NCBI RefSeq assembly: GCF_008119665.1
Contig: NZ_CP043046.1
Span: 3,348,001-3,412,000, forward strand
DNA from: Pigmentiphaga aceris
GTDB lineage: Bacteria; Pseudomonadota; Gammaproteobacteria; Burkholderiales; Burkholderiaceae_B
Reading direction: 5' to 3'
Length of the DNA: 64,000 bases
The notes under the pieces were generated by a model. That model was not told the origin of the DNA, did not search any database, and worked only from the letters and a program-made list of their open reading frames with translations. Shown one piece after another: positions 55,214 to 64,000 of the stretch; within the stretch, counting starts at the first letter, position 1; every line of letters starts with the position of its first letter. Made by a program: the position numbers and the translations under genes.

Positions 55214-55448
55214 GGACATGGACGCAAGAACGCCCGACTTCACATGATCATGCCGCGCCGGCCAGCATCAAGCTGGATGGCGGGATGATCAGGAAGACAG
55301 GCGATATCGGAAAAATGGTTCCGCGAGTGCCCAGGGGAAGGCTGCCGATCAAGACGCGCACCGAATACTCCGACACGTGTCCCGCTTGACATCCGCAACC
55401 CACCCTTGGGTAACGGCCCTAGCAGGTTCACCCCAGGGCCGCCCGGTA

Positions 55449-55631
55449 TCACTCGTCGTTCTTGGTCTTGATGACCTTGACGCCACGATAAAAGCCGTTG
55501 GGGCTGATGTGGTGACGCAGGTGCACTTCACCCGTGCTCGGCTCGATGGCCGTCGGCGGGTTGATCAAAAAATCGTGGGCGCGGTGGTTGCCACGCTTCG
55601 ACGGCGACTTCTTATTTTGCTGAACAGCCAT
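55449..55631 (-). CDS. rpmF: 50S ribosomal protein L32
   Basis: A 60-residue basic ribosomal protein, intact: [20 protein letters not shown], then [24 protein letters not shown] lies just before the ATG. As in most proteobacteria it lies between yceD and plsX. This version lacks the zinc-binding cysteines. Confidence 0.98.
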   Translation of the reverse strand: MAVQQNKKSPSKRGNHRAHDFLINPPTAIEPSTGEVHLRHHISPNGFYRGVKVIKTKNDE

Positions 55632-55862
55632 GATGACTCCTTCTGACGGCGCGCATTGTAAGCCAGAAGCCTGATTCGGGCGCCGCGGGATTAACCCTTT
55701 CTACTACCTGCTTTGACGTTGTTTGACAATGACGGCCTGCGCAGGCGTGCCCGACGCATCATCGTTTCTTGCAATCTGTGTTTCTAAGCTGTCCGTTCGG
55801 CTGACCTTCAGCCGCCCTGCCAAGCGCCATACACCGGCCTTGTCAGGTTCTGCCCCCGGAAC

Positions 55863-56495
55863 TCAGGGCTTGCGCGTCTTGAGTTGCGCCAGTACTGCGA
55901 AGGGGGATGGCCGCTTGCCTTCCGCGCCGTCAACCGCTTCATCAGTACTGCTTGGGTCTTGCTGCCCGTCATTATCTGCTTTTTTGGCAGAGACATCTTC
56001 CGAAACCGATGCTGGCACTACCAGCGGCTCTGGACAGACATCGTGACGCGGCACATACGGCACGCACAAGATCAGCTCATCTTCGACCTGTTCAAGCAGA
56101 TCGAAGCGGGGCGATCCTAACACGCGTTCGGGCAAGGCGCTTGCGCCGACATCATCTTCGTCGCCCTCGCCGTCATCATCGCCTTCGTGAACGATGTCGT
56201 CGGCATTGAGCTGCGCTTCGGTTTTGACGATGTGCAGGACTGCCTCGGTGTGCAGCGGCAAGGCAAAATCAGCCAGACATCGCTGACATTCCAGCACCAC
56301 TTCAGCATCGATGGTCAGACGGATCAACGGCTCGCCCAACGGGCCCCGTTCAGACTTGGCATGCCAGCGGGCATCCGAGTTCTGGATCGGCAGATCTTCA
56401 ACCAGACGCTCCATATCTTCGAGCGCCACAGCCCCCTGCGCCTCGCGCCCGGGTTGACGCACAAAATCAAAGGCGTCGATCAGAAACGCGACCAT
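55863..56495 (-). CDS. yceD: YceD/DUF177 family protein (23S rRNA accumulation)
   Basis: A 210-residue acidic protein of the DUF177 family; YceD is needed for normal 23S rRNA levels. The conserved core VVLECQRCLADFALPL and the later DLLEQVEDELILCVPYVPRHD are present. An Asp/Glu-rich insert (EGDDDGEGDEDD) and an acidic Ser/Glu/Asp tail make it longer than usual. The ATG at 56495 gives MVAFLIDAFDFVRQ, the family start. It heads the yceD-rpmF-plsX-fab transcript. Confidence 0.93.
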   Translation of the reverse strand: MVAFLIDAFDFVRQPGREAQGAVALEDMERLVEDLPIQNSDARWHAKSERGPLGEPLIRLTIDAEVVLECQRCLADFALPLHTEAVLHIVKTEAQLNADDIVHEGDDDGEGDEDDVGASALPERVLGSPRFDLLEQVEDELILCVPYVPRHDVCPEPLVVPASVSEDVSAKKADNDGQQDPSSTDEAVDGAEGKRPSPFAVLAQLKTRKP

Positions 56496-56791
56496 GGGCA
56501 ATGAATACCTGTAAAGCAACAACCGGCCAATTTCAGAGCACCTGAGCAGTGATCAGCCAGCATCGATTGACCTTCGATTGACCTTCAACAGACGCTGAAA
56601 CAGCACCACCAAAGACCTCAACCAACACTGCAACCAAAAGGTAGCCGGTAAAACGTAGGATAATAGCTGGAAAAACCCAAGCGGGTCAAACACTTACGGC
56701 GCAAGGCAGGTATGGTCGACGGACTTCCACGACATACTCCACTCGCCCGCCCCAATAACAGACGCCGCCACTTACGCTTTCATTCGTTGAC

Positions 56792-57499
56792 ATGCCCCTT
56801 CAAACCCCCGCCCGCCCACTGATTCTCGCCTCTACCTCGGTCTATCGTCGCGAACTGCTGGGACGTCTGAAACTCCCGTTCGAGGTGGTTTCCCCCGAGG
56901 TGGATGAGACACCGCTGGCAGGAGAAACACCCGTGGCACTCGCCATGCGTCTGGCGCGCGCCAAGGCGCGCGCAGGCGTACAGTTGCGCCCCGGCGCAGT
57001 GGTGATCGGTGCGGATCAGGTTGCGACGCTGGACGCGACGCGCATCCCGGCACCCAGCGGCGCGCTGTCGCAACCTGCTGACGAAATCCCTTTTCATCCC
57101 ACCGTGCGCGACCTGATCGGCCAGCCAATCGGCAAGCCCGGCACCTTCGAGGCGGCGCTTGCGCAATTGCAATCGATGCGCGGCCATACCGTGTCATTTC
57201 ACAGCGCCCTGGCGGTCGATGATGGCGAGCGTGTCGAGTCGATCGACGTGGTGACTCGGGCCACATTCCGCGACTTGCCGGATTCCGCACTGATCGCCTA
57301 CCTGCAGGCTGAAGCTGTGCTTGATACCGCAGGCAGCGCCAAGGCCGAAGGCCTCGGCATTGCGCTGATGTCACGCATAGACAGCGACGACCCAACCGCA
57401 TTGATCGGCCTGCCTTTGATCGCCCTGACCCGCATGCTGGCGAATTTCGGTATCGACCCACTACTGTCACTGGCCGCGCACAGGCACGACACTCATTGA
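56792..57499 (+). CDS. maf: Maf-family nucleotide pyrophosphatase (YceF type)
   Basis: A 235-residue house-cleaning enzyme hydrolysing non-canonical or methylated nucleoside triphosphates to monophosphates; the YceF branch prefers m7GTP. Motifs: LILASTSVYRRELLGRLKLP, DETPLAGETP, GADQVATLD, then GKPGTFEAALAQLQSMRGHTV in two parts, and AEGLGIALMSRIDSDDPTALI. An extra segment of about 25 residues after the catalytic GADQ loop is unusual. Divergent from yceD, as in many betaproteobacteria. Confidence 0.92.
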   Translation: MPLQTPARPLILASTSVYRRELLGRLKLPFEVVSPEVDETPLAGETPVALAMRLARAKARAGVQLRPGAVVIGADQVATLDATRIPAPSGALSQPADEIPFHPTVRDLIGQPIGKPGTFEAALAQLQSMRGHTVSFHSALAVDDGERVESIDVVTRATFRDLPDSALIAYLQAEAVLDTAGSAKAEGLGIALMSRIDSDDPTALIGLPLIALTRMLANFGIDPLLSLAAHRHDTH

Positions 57500-57663
57500 G
57501 AAGTGCGACGCCCATTGAGGCAGACCAAGCCAAGCAGAATCACTGCGACAGGCCGACCGAGCCATACCCGCCAAGCCGCACAACCAACACCAGCCAGACC
57601 TACGCGCGCCCACCAGTTGCTTGATCGGCCACCAGCGCGCGAACTGCATTCAGAGACCTATTC

Positions 57664-58410
57664 ATGAGCCAATCCCCCTCTTCCACTACCGGTGCCCTTC
57701 ACCTGATTCCGGTGTCGCTTGGCGATTCACCAGTTGAACGCTGGTTACCCAACGAGGTGCGCGCACTGGCAGGCCGGCTTGATTTCTACATTGCCGAGAA
57801 CGCCAAGACTGCGCGCGCATTCCTGAAGCAGGTTGGCACCGTTCGACCCTTGCAGGAAATCCAGATTCACACACTTGAATCAGGCACCAAGGACGGTCAG
57901 ATCCGCGAATGGCTGGCGCATGCAGTGGCAGGTGGTGAGATTGGCCTGGTATCGGAAGCAGGTTGCCCGTCGGTGGCAGATCCCGGCGCACGTGTGGCAC
58001 GCCTGGCACATGCGTTGGGATTGCAGGTCAGGCCCTGGGTCGGCCCCTCGTCAATTCTGCTGGGCCTGATGGCCAGCGGCCTGGATGGCCAACGCTTTGC
58101 GTTTCATGGCTACGCACCGGTCGAACCGGCCGAGCGCCAGCGCACACTGAAGGAATGGGAACAGCAGTCGATTCGCTACAACCAGACGCAGATGCTGATC
58201 GAGACGCCCTACCGGAACGCTGCGATGTTCAATAGCCTAGTGTCGTCACTGCGGGCAGACACGCTGCTGTGCGTGGCTCGCTCCGTGACCACGGCCGATG
58301 AATGGGTGCGCACGCTGCCGATATCAACCTGGAAACAGCAGGCGGCACCAGCACTCGACAAGCAACCAACGATGTTCCTGTTCCTGGCGCGGAGCAGCGG
58401 AAAGGCTTGA
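57664..58410 (+). CDS. SAM-dependent methyltransferase, RsmI-like tetrapyrrole-methylase fold
   Basis: A 248-residue protein of the RsmI/YraL-like group. It has the family segments LHLIPVSLGDSPVERWLP, FYIAENAKTARAFLKQV, GGEIGLVSEAGCPSVADPGA and QTQMLIETPYRN. RsmI 2'-O-methylates C1402 of 16S rRNA, but this short form is a paralogue whose substrate is not established. It follows maf on the same strand after 164 bp and converges on the membrane-anchored unknown. Confidence 0.88.
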   Translation: MSQSPSSTTGALHLIPVSLGDSPVERWLPNEVRALAGRLDFYIAENAKTARAFLKQVGTVRPLQEIQIHTLESGTKDGQIREWLAHAVAGGEIGLVSEAGCPSVADPGARVARLAHALGLQVRPWVGPSSILLGLMASGLDGQRFAFHGYAPVEPAERQRTLKEWEQQSIRYNQTQMLIETPYRNAAMFNSLVSSLRADTLLCVARSVTTADEWVRTLPISTWKQQAAPALDKQPTMFLFLARSSGKA

Positions 58411-58509
58411 GTGGTCGGCTTGGCGCTCGGCCGAGCGCCTAGCGAGGTGTTTGAACTGGTATCCGACCAGTGTTCAGCCCTATTACCGGCCGGCGTGCAT
58501 CACGGCGCT

Positions 58510-58543
58510 GATTGGGGCTTGCGGCTTGCCACAAGCCCCAATC
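58510..58543. terminator. Strong hairpin between convergent genes
   Basis: Perfect 12-bp inverted repeat GATTGGGGCTTG with a 10-nt loop, midway in the 182-bp gap between the methyltransferase and the minus-strand membrane gene. No T-run on either side, so termination would be atypical. Confidence 0.5.
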
Positions 58544-58592
58544 CGAAACACTGGCCTACAGCAGACCTCGTGAAGACACCCCACCTCGACGC

Positions 58593-59360
58593 TTACCAGC
58601 CCGTGCGTTGCAGCCGGGCTTTTGTTGCCTCATCAGCCGGGGTGGCCACCAGCCCGCCACGCGGGTTGATGCTGACCTGATACACACCGCCATCCAGCAT
58701 GGGCAGGAACGTGGCACTGCCGTAATCGGCATCCACAAAAGGCAGCCACTGCGGGAATTGTCGCTGCAGGGACCACAGATCAGGCAAGGTCCAGCCATCC
58801 AAGGCGTGAACCGTGCGAGTCGCCGTGCGTTCTTTTTCGATATCGGCGTAGCGCCCTGTCAGACGGTCCAAGCGATAAATGGGCGGCACACCCGCCAGGG
58901 CCACCGGCACTCGCCAGCGAATTACGCGCGCTTCCAACTGCCACTGATCCCCGGCGATCACGAATTCCTGCGTGCGCCCTTCCGGCGTGGTCAGCGACAC
59001 CCTGAACTGTTGCGGGCCGTCGGCTGCGACATCGACACGCGCCACCGGGCGGTCTGCGCTCAGCTGCACGTACTGATAGACCGACAGCGCACCCAGCACC
59101 AGCACCACGGCGCTCAGCAGGAAAACCGTGCCCAGCAAGCCACGGATCAACCCGATGCGCGCTGGACGTTGCGCAAAGCGATAACTCGGCTCGCGACGAC
59201 GCCGCAACAAAAACCAACCCAGAAACGCAACCACGACCGCAGGTACCGCCAGCCACACCACAGGGGACAAGGCACTCACCAACATGCTCCAGAAGAAAGG
59301 GGCAACGCAGACAGCAACAACGGAAAAAAAGAAATGAGGCCACGCTGACGCGTGCCTCAT
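58593..59360 (-). CDS. Membrane-anchored protein of unknown function
   Basis: A 255-residue protein with two or three hydrophobic segments in the first 100 residues (about 8-50 and 73-96) and a soluble, probably extracytoplasmic, domain with VPPIYRLDRLTGRYADIE and SINPRGGLVATPADEATKARL. I do not recognise a catalytic motif. It ends the rluC-phosphatase-sppA direction of transcription (84 bp after sppA) and may be co-transcribed with sppA. Confidence 0.7.
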   Translation of the reverse strand: MRHASAWPHFFFSVVAVCVAPFFWSMLVSALSPVVWLAVPAVVVAFLGWFLLRRRREPSYRFAQRPARIGLIRGLLGTVFLLSAVVLVLGALSVYQYVQLSADRPVARVDVAADGPQQFRVSLTTPEGRTQEFVIAGDQWQLEARVIRWRVPVALAGVPPIYRLDRLTGRYADIEKERTATRTVHALDGWTLPDLWSLQRQFPQWLPFVDADYGSATFLPMLDGGVYQVSINPRGGLVATPADEATKARLQRTGW

Positions 59361-59443
59361 TCAATCAAAGGAAACAGATAGTAATCCGACTCATCGACAA
59401 CGAAGGGCCGGATGGGTGGATACGCGAAGGAATCCGTGCGGAA

Positions 59444-60433
59444 TCAGCGCAAATTGCTGCCCTGGAAGGCCGCACGGAAGGCCCCAGCGCCGAACGCCAC
59501 GCCAACTCGCTTCGCAAAACGCTCGGCAACGCTGTCACGCACGGTGTAGTCAACGATGGTGTCCACATGAACCAGATCACGCGTGACCGAGTCCACGGTG
59601 CCCAGGCCGTCTGCCAGCCCCAGCTCGACACTGCGAACGCCCGTCCAGACCAAACCGCTGAACATGTCGGGCGTTTCGCGCAGGCGGTCACCACGCCCCT
59701 GGCGCACTGCGGCGATGAATTGCTGGTGAATTTCATTGACCATCTGGGTCGCGTGCGCCACTTGAGCCGGGTCGGTGGGCTGGAACGGGTCGAGCAGCGC
59801 CTTGTTTTCGCCCGCCTTGATGACCCGACGCTCAATACCAAGCCGCTGCATGGCTTCCGTGGCACCAAAACCTTCCATGATCACACCGATCGAACCCACC
59901 AGGCTTGCCCGGTTGACGTAGATCTGGTCGGCAGCGGCGGCAATGTAATACGCGCCCGACGCACCCAGGTCTTCGATCACGGCATACACCGGCTTGTCCG
60001 GATTTGCGCCACGCAGACGGTGAATTTCATCACTGATGATGCCCGACTGCACCGGACTGCCGCCCGGGCTGTTGATGCGCAAGATCACCGCACGCGTGCC
60101 CGAGTCACCAAACGCGGCTTGCAATGCAGCCACAATGCGCTCACCCCCGGCGTCGCCGTCGGAATCGATCGCACCGTCGATCTTGATCAGCGCGGTGTGC
60201 GGCTCGGACGCGCTGGTATCCGAGCCCAAGCCCTTGACCGTCATGTAGATCATGGCTGCGCCGCCCAGCACCAGCGAGAGCGTCACCAGGCGAAAAAAGA
60301 TCGACCAGCGACGGCGCGAACGTTGCTCGCGGATCGTGGACAGCGCCAACTCCTCAAGCACCGCACGCTCCCAGACCGGTAAATTCCGGTCCGAAACGCC
60401 AGCAGCCGGGGACGAAGATTCATTGAGGCTCAT
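59444..60433 (-). CDS. sppA: Signal peptide peptidase SppA, S49 family
   Basis: A 329-residue inner-membrane protease with one N-terminal transmembrane helix (about 44-63), probably facing the periplasm. The Ser-Lys dyad is Ser159 (LGASGAYYIA) and Lys211 (AGENKALLDPF); INSPGGSPVQS is the family's oxyanion region. This is the short single-domain form, not the 67-kDa E. coli type. The ATG at 60433 was chosen because a longer frame reads into the preceding phosphatase gene. Confidence 0.94.
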   Translation of the reverse strand: MSLNESSSPAAGVSDRNLPVWERAVLEELALSTIREQRSRRRWSIFFRLVTLSLVLGGAAMIYMTVKGLGSDTSASEPHTALIKIDGAIDSDGDAGGERIVAALQAAFGDSGTRAVILRINSPGGSPVQSGIISDEIHRLRGANPDKPVYAVIEDLGASGAYYIAAAADQIYVNRASLVGSIGVIMEGFGATEAMQRLGIERRVIKAGENKALLDPFQPTDPAQVAHATQMVNEIHQQFIAAVRQGRGDRLRETPDMFSGLVWTGVRSVELGLADGLGTVDSVTRDLVHVDTIVDYTVRDSVAERFAKRVGVAFGAGAFRAAFQGSNLR

Positions 60434-60492
60434 GCCTGCCTTGCTCGCAATGGATGAAAAGACACATGGTGGATGGAAACCGACTGCCCAAC

Positions 60493-61155
60493 TCAGGCCG
60501 CAGCGCGTGCCACACGGGATAGTAGCCACTCGCGCAGCTGCGGCACCGTATCGACCAGACCGTCGGGCGCACAGGCCTCAAGTTCAGCCACACTATGCGC
60601 GCCGTACGTGACACCCAGCGCACCCGTGCCGGCATGCTTGGCCATGGTCAGGTCGTGCGAGGTGTCACCGATCATCAAGGTGTGCTCGGGGGCGACATCC
60701 AGTTCACGCATCAGTTCTTGCAGCATGGCCGGGTGCGGCTTGGAGAAAGTCTCGTCTGCCGTGCGGGTGCCGTGGAAGAAACGGCGCAATCCCGACGCAT
60801 CCAGCCCACGCTCCAGCCCGACGCGGCTCTTGCCAGTTGCCACTGCCAGCTGAATGGGCAGCGCGGCCAGCTCTTCAAACAACGGCGCGATGCCACCAAA
60901 CAAGCGCAACAAGGGATCGCGCGTCAGGTAGTGGAATTTGTAGCGTTCCAGGAAACGCGGCAGCTCTGCCGGGGTAAGACTGGGCACAGCCTTGTGCAAG
61001 GCATCGTGCAGCGACAGCCCGATGACCCAGGCAGCCGCGTCGTCGGTGGGCACCGGCAGCGCCAGGTCGCGGCATGCACCTTGAATGGCGGCGACGATGG
61101 ACGGCGTGGAGTCCATCAAGGTGCCGTCCCAGTCGAAAATCACGAGCGAATACAT
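60493..61155 (-). CDS. HAD-superfamily phosphatase (phosphoglycolate phosphatase-like)
   Basis: A 220-residue HAD hydrolase. Motif I is FDWDGTLMDS with nucleophile Asp8 and Asp10; motif II is in VATGKSRVGL; motif III KPHPAML; motif IV GDTSHDLTMAKHAG. The helical cap lies between motifs I and II. The substrate may be phosphoglycolate or another small phosphate ester. Its ATG follows the rluC TAA with no gap. Confidence 0.92.
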   Translation of the reverse strand: MYSLVIFDWDGTLMDSTPSIVAAIQGACRDLALPVPTDDAAAWVIGLSLHDALHKAVPSLTPAELPRFLERYKFHYLTRDPLLRLFGGIAPLFEELAALPIQLAVATGKSRVGLERGLDASGLRRFFHGTRTADETFSKPHPAMLQELMRELDVAPEHTLMIGDTSHDLTMAKHAGTGALGVTYGAHSVAELEACAPDGLVDTVPQLREWLLSRVARAAA

Positions 61156-62172
61156 TTATTGATCCTCTTTGGCGGCCAGCGCCTCGGTGAAGGCAACACA
61201 AGCCGGCGGCAACGGCGCCTGCAAGGACAGGCGCTCGCCAGTCAGCGGATGCGGCAGGCTCAGGGTGTGCGCATGCAGGAACATGCGTTTGAAACCACGC
61301 GCGATCAACGCGGCATTGGTTTCGTCCTTGCCGTACTTGTCATCACCCGCGATGGGGAAGCCTTCTGCGGCCACGTGCACCCGGATCTGGTGCGTGCGCC
61401 CGGTTTTCAGTTCAGCGTCGAGCAGTGAGAACTCACCGTAACGCGCTTTCAGGGTGAAGATCGTATGCGAAGCCAGCCCGGTCGGGTCAACGCGCACGCG
61501 CCGCTCGCCCGATTGGGTAGTCCATTTCAACAACGGATGGCGCACATGTTGACGCGCATTCATCCAGTCCCCGTCGACGAGTGCCAGATAGTGCTTCTCC
61601 CATCCACCCGCGCGCAACGACTCGTGCATGCCGGTCAGCGCGCTGCGGCGCTTGGCGATCAGCAGCAAGCCGGACGTGTCGCGATCCAGCCGATGCACCA
61701 GTTCCAGGAACTTGGCGTCGGGGCGTGCAGCACGCAATTGTTCGATGACACCGAAGGACACACCGCTGCCGCCGTGCACCGCCACGCCTTCCGGCTTGTC
61801 GATGACCAATACCGCATCGTCTTCGAAAACGATGGGAAATTCCACGGGTGGCACGTAATCGGTGCGAACTTCGGGCAAACGCAGCGGCGGGACGCGGATC
61901 ACATCACCGGTTTTGATCCGGTAATCGACCTGGATCCGGCCCTTGTTCACGCGGACTTCACCGCCTCGAACGGCCTTGTAAATATGACTCTTGGGAACGC
62001 CCTTGCAGAGTCGGAGCAGGAAGTTGTCCAGCCGCTGGCCGTCATGCGCTTCGTCGATTTCGACCATGCGCACGGCAGGTGCGGGGGCGCTCGCCGGGCG
62101 CGGGGCGCGCGCAGCAGGCGAGGCAGGGGGGCGGGCGGAGGATTTCGCTTTGCGCAATGGGGGTGCCGTCAT
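61156..62172 (-). CDS. rluC: 23S rRNA pseudouridine synthase RluC
   Basis: A 338-residue enzyme that converts uridines 955, 2504 and 2580 of 23S rRNA (E. coli numbering) to pseudouridine. After an Ala/Pro-rich leader of about 35 residues comes an S4 RNA-binding domain (DGQRLDNFLLRLCKGVPKS, then GGEVRVNKGR), then the catalytic domain with HRLDRDTSG (catalytic Asp163) and the C-terminal GRTHQIRVH. It is divergent from rne, the usual arrangement in proteobacteria. Confidence 0.94.
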   Translation of the reverse strand: MTAPPLRKAKSSARPPASPAARAPRPASAPAPAVRMVEIDEAHDGQRLDNFLLRLCKGVPKSHIYKAVRGGEVRVNKGRIQVDYRIKTGDVIRVPPLRLPEVRTDYVPPVEFPIVFEDDAVLVIDKPEGVAVHGGSGVSFGVIEQLRAARPDAKFLELVHRLDRDTSGLLLIAKRRSALTGMHESLRAGGWEKHYLALVDGDWMNARQHVRHPLLKWTTQSGERRVRVDPTGLASHTIFTLKARYGEFSLLDAELKTGRTHQIRVHVAAEGFPIAGDDKYGKDETNAALIARGFKRMFLHAHTLSLPHPLTGERLSLQAPLPPACVAFTEALAAKEDQ

Positions 62173-62827
62173 ATAATTCGTGGGCCTGATCGAGTCAGGT
62201 GGGTTGGCCTTACCGCCGTCGTCGAGACGCGCCTCATGCGGCGTCTCCGCCACTGGTAGGGCAGAAAGCAGGCAGTCGGCCGGACAGACCAAAAATCAAG
62301 GAAGTTCCGTCGGCGCCGCTTTCCAACAGGCCGGAATTGTACCCGCCCTCCCCACCCGGTTCTACGGGTCGTCCCGGTCGCCTGCCGACCGCGTCAGCTG
62401 AATCGGTAACCGCGCAGCAAATTGCGCCCAGTCCATCCACCTGCCGCGTTCGCCATGATGCAGTCGCAGACGCCTTGCAGTCGAATCCCATTACGCTTGA
62501 ACGCGGCGAAAATGCCGCGTTTGTCTGGCCCGTACAACCGTGAATTCTTACCTGTTCCTGCTGCTGCGTACGTTCACTGCCCTGCCCGCTAGACGCGGAC
62601 GCAGCGCGGTGCCTGACGCGCGCACGGAAACAGCTTCATTGGTCACTACGCACTTCCCCGACCCTGCGTTTTCCGCGCCGCCCGGCACATAACCGGGCTT
62701 AGATTTGCGGGGTGCGCGCCTGGCGTGCACCGGTTTTCCCACTGCTCGCGCTGTGAGCTTCATCCTTCCGTGACGGCCTGGGGCTGCACGCCAATTTTGG
62801 CGCGCATGACCAAGGAGACCTTCACCC
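62173..62827 (+). other. Long rluC/rne spacer, probable rne 5' leader
   Basis: A 655-base gap. On the plus strand before rne there are several short hairpins: GAGACGC/GCGTCTC (62224-62230 and 62241-62247), GCCCGG/CCGGGC (62680-62685 and 62693-62698), and CGCCAA-TT-TTGGCG about 20 bp upstream of the rne ribosome-binding site. RNase E genes in other proteobacteria have long structured leaders used for autoregulation, so this could be one. No protein gene is supported here. Confidence 0.5.
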
Positions 62828-64000
62828 ATGAAGCGCATGCTGTTTAACGCAACGCACCAGGAAGAACTGCGCGTTGCCATTGTCGATGGCCAAAAGCTTA
62901 TCGACCTTGATATCGAGATCGCCGGCCGCGAACAGCGCAAAGGCAACATCTACAAAGGCGTCATCACTCGCGTCGAGCCCAGCCTCGAGGCCTGCTTCGT
63001 CAACTACGGCGAAGAACGCCATGGTTTCCTGCCCTTCAAGGAAATTGCCCGCAGCTACTTCAAGGAAGGCGTCGACGTTCGTTCGGCACGCATCCAGGAC
63101 GTACTGCGCGAAGGCCAGGAACTCATCGTCCAGGTCGAAAAGGAAGAGCGTGGCAACAAGGGCGCAGCCCTGACCACCTTCATTTCGCTGGCAGGCCGCT
63201 ACCTGGTCCTGATGCCGAACAATCCGCGTGGTGGGGGTGTGTCGCGCCGAGTCGAAGGCGAAGACCGCCAGGAACTGCGCGAAACCATGGACCAGCTGGA
63301 CATCCCCACCGGCATGAGCATCATTGCTCGTACCGCCGGGATTGGCCGCAACGTCGAAGAACTGCAGTGGGACCTGTCCTACCTGATGCAGCTCTGGACG
63401 GCGGTTGACGGTGCCGCGCGTGAAAACGCCGCCCCGATCCTGATCTACCTGGAATCCAGCCTGGTCATCCGCGCGATCCGTGACTACTTCTCGCCGGACA
63501 TCGGCGAAATCCTGATCGACACCGACGACATCGCCGACCAGGCCACCGCCTTCATGGGCGTGGTCATGCCGGACAACGTCCAGCGCGTGAAGCGTTACCG
63601 CGACGACGTGCCGCTGTTCTCGCGTTTCCAGATCGAACACCAGATCGAAACCGCATACGCGCGTACCGTGCCGCTGCCCTCGGGCGGTGCCGTGGTGATC
63701 GACCACACCGAAGCACTGGTAGCTGTCGACGTAAACTCGGCGCGCTCCACCAAGGGCAGCGACATCGAGGAAACCGCCCTTCGCACCAATCTGGAAGCTG
63801 CCGACGAAGTGGCCCGCCAGTTGCGCCTGCGCGACCTGGGTGGCCTGATCGTCATCGACTTCATCGACATGGAAGACAGCAAGAACCAGCGCGCCGTTGA
63901 ACAGCGCCTGCGTGAAGCCCTTCATTTCGACCGTGCCCGCGTGCAAATGGGCAAGATTTCCCGTTTCGGCCTGATGGAACTGTCGCGTCAGCGCCTGCGC
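62828..64000 (+). CDS. rne: Ribonuclease E (3' end missing)
   Basis: The first 391 residues of RNase E, the endonuclease that starts mRNA decay and processes rRNA; the frame is open to the right edge, so the C-terminal scaffold region is outside the window. It begins [18 protein letters not shown]; the S1 domain spans about 38-120 with [19 protein letters not shown]; the DNase I-like catalytic domain holds metal-binding Asp301 ([11 protein letters not shown]) and Asp344 (IVIDFIDME). AAGGAG precedes the ATG. Divergent from rluC. Confidence 0.97.
   Translation, partial: MKRMLFNATHQEELRVAIVDGQKLIDLDIEIAGREQRKGNIYKGVITRVEPSLEACFVNYGEERHGFLPFKEIARSYFKEGVDVRSARIQDVLREGQELIVQVEKEERGNKGAALTTFISLAGRYLVLMPNNPRGGGVSRRVEGEDRQELRETMDQLDIPTGMSIIARTAGIGRNVEELQWDLSYLMQLWTAVDGAARENAAPILIYLESSLVIRAIRDYFSPDIGEILIDTDDIADQATAFMGVVMPDNVQRVKRYRDDVPLFSRFQIEHQIETAYARTVPLPSGGAVVIDHTEALVAVDVNSARSTKGSDIEETALRTNLEAADEVARQLRLRDLGGLIVIDFIDMEDSKNQRAVEQRLREALHFDRARVQMGKISRFGLMELSRQRLR

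Noticed and set aside
62224..62247. GAGACGC hairpin as an rluC terminator or riboswitch
   Set aside because: It lies upstream of rluC and far from any 3' end; no known riboswitch core was visible, so it was only noted as part of the rne leader.

Overview
The window reads as chromosomal DNA of a GC-rich betaproteobacterium, most likely Burkholderiales close to Bordetella/Achromobacter (Alcaligenaceae). This is inferred from the block at 34-64 kb, a gene order typical of that group: pgsA-uvrC-nagZ-acpS-pdxJ-recO-era-rnc-lepB-lepA-mucD-rseB-rseA-rpoE-(YgfX-like)-fabF-acpP-fabG-fabD-fabH-plsX-rpmF-yceD on the minus strand, then maf and an RsmI-like methylase on plus, sppA-phosphatase-rluC on minus, and rne on plus. 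I saw no rRNA, tRNA, CRISPR array, phage module or recognisable transposase.

Region 1 (1-17 kb) is accessory and metabolic: the end of a PQQ-dependent membrane dehydrogenase, a beta-lactamase-fold lipoprotein, a secreted alpha/beta hydrolase, an MFS carrier, a LysR/flavodoxin-fold pair, a secreted unknown, a DASS anion transporter, a PrlF-YhaV toxin-antitoxin pair with a visible promoter/operator, the divergent manganese pair mntH/mntR, a Sel1-repeat protein, SlyX, an unknown, and an ankyrin protein with an NTF2-like tail.

Region 2 (17-27 kb) holds a UvrD/Rep-type helicase with a LexA-type box upstream, an orphan TRAP solute-binding protein, a DUF72 protein, and a LysR-SDR-GST cassette. The cassette is bracketed by two diverged copies of one intergenic element of about 400 bp in opposite orientation. 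Isocitrate lyase follows, with a clear terminator.

Region 3 (27-34 kb) is a surface-protein locus: a DUF6165-type protein, a 1092-residue protein with duplicated DUF4214 domains and Asp/Gly-rich RTX-like segments, and a large protein joining a GT9-like glycosyltransferase region to an apparently degenerate FkbM-like methyltransferase fold. I infer a secreted or S-layer-like protein with a dedicated glycosylation partner.

Region 4 (34-64 kb) is the housekeeping superoperon: DNA repair, peptidoglycan recycling, pyridoxine synthesis, RNA processing, protein export, envelope stress and fatty-acid/phospholipid synthesis. Many start/stop overlaps of 1-8 nt suggest translational coupling, and intrinsic terminators after acpP, mucD and pgsA punctuate it. 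The oddest point is NagZ, whose normal-sized catalytic core is preceded in frame by about 190 residues of unrecognised sequence. Short 12-15 bp tandem repeats recur in the spacers and at the acpS-nagZ junction.
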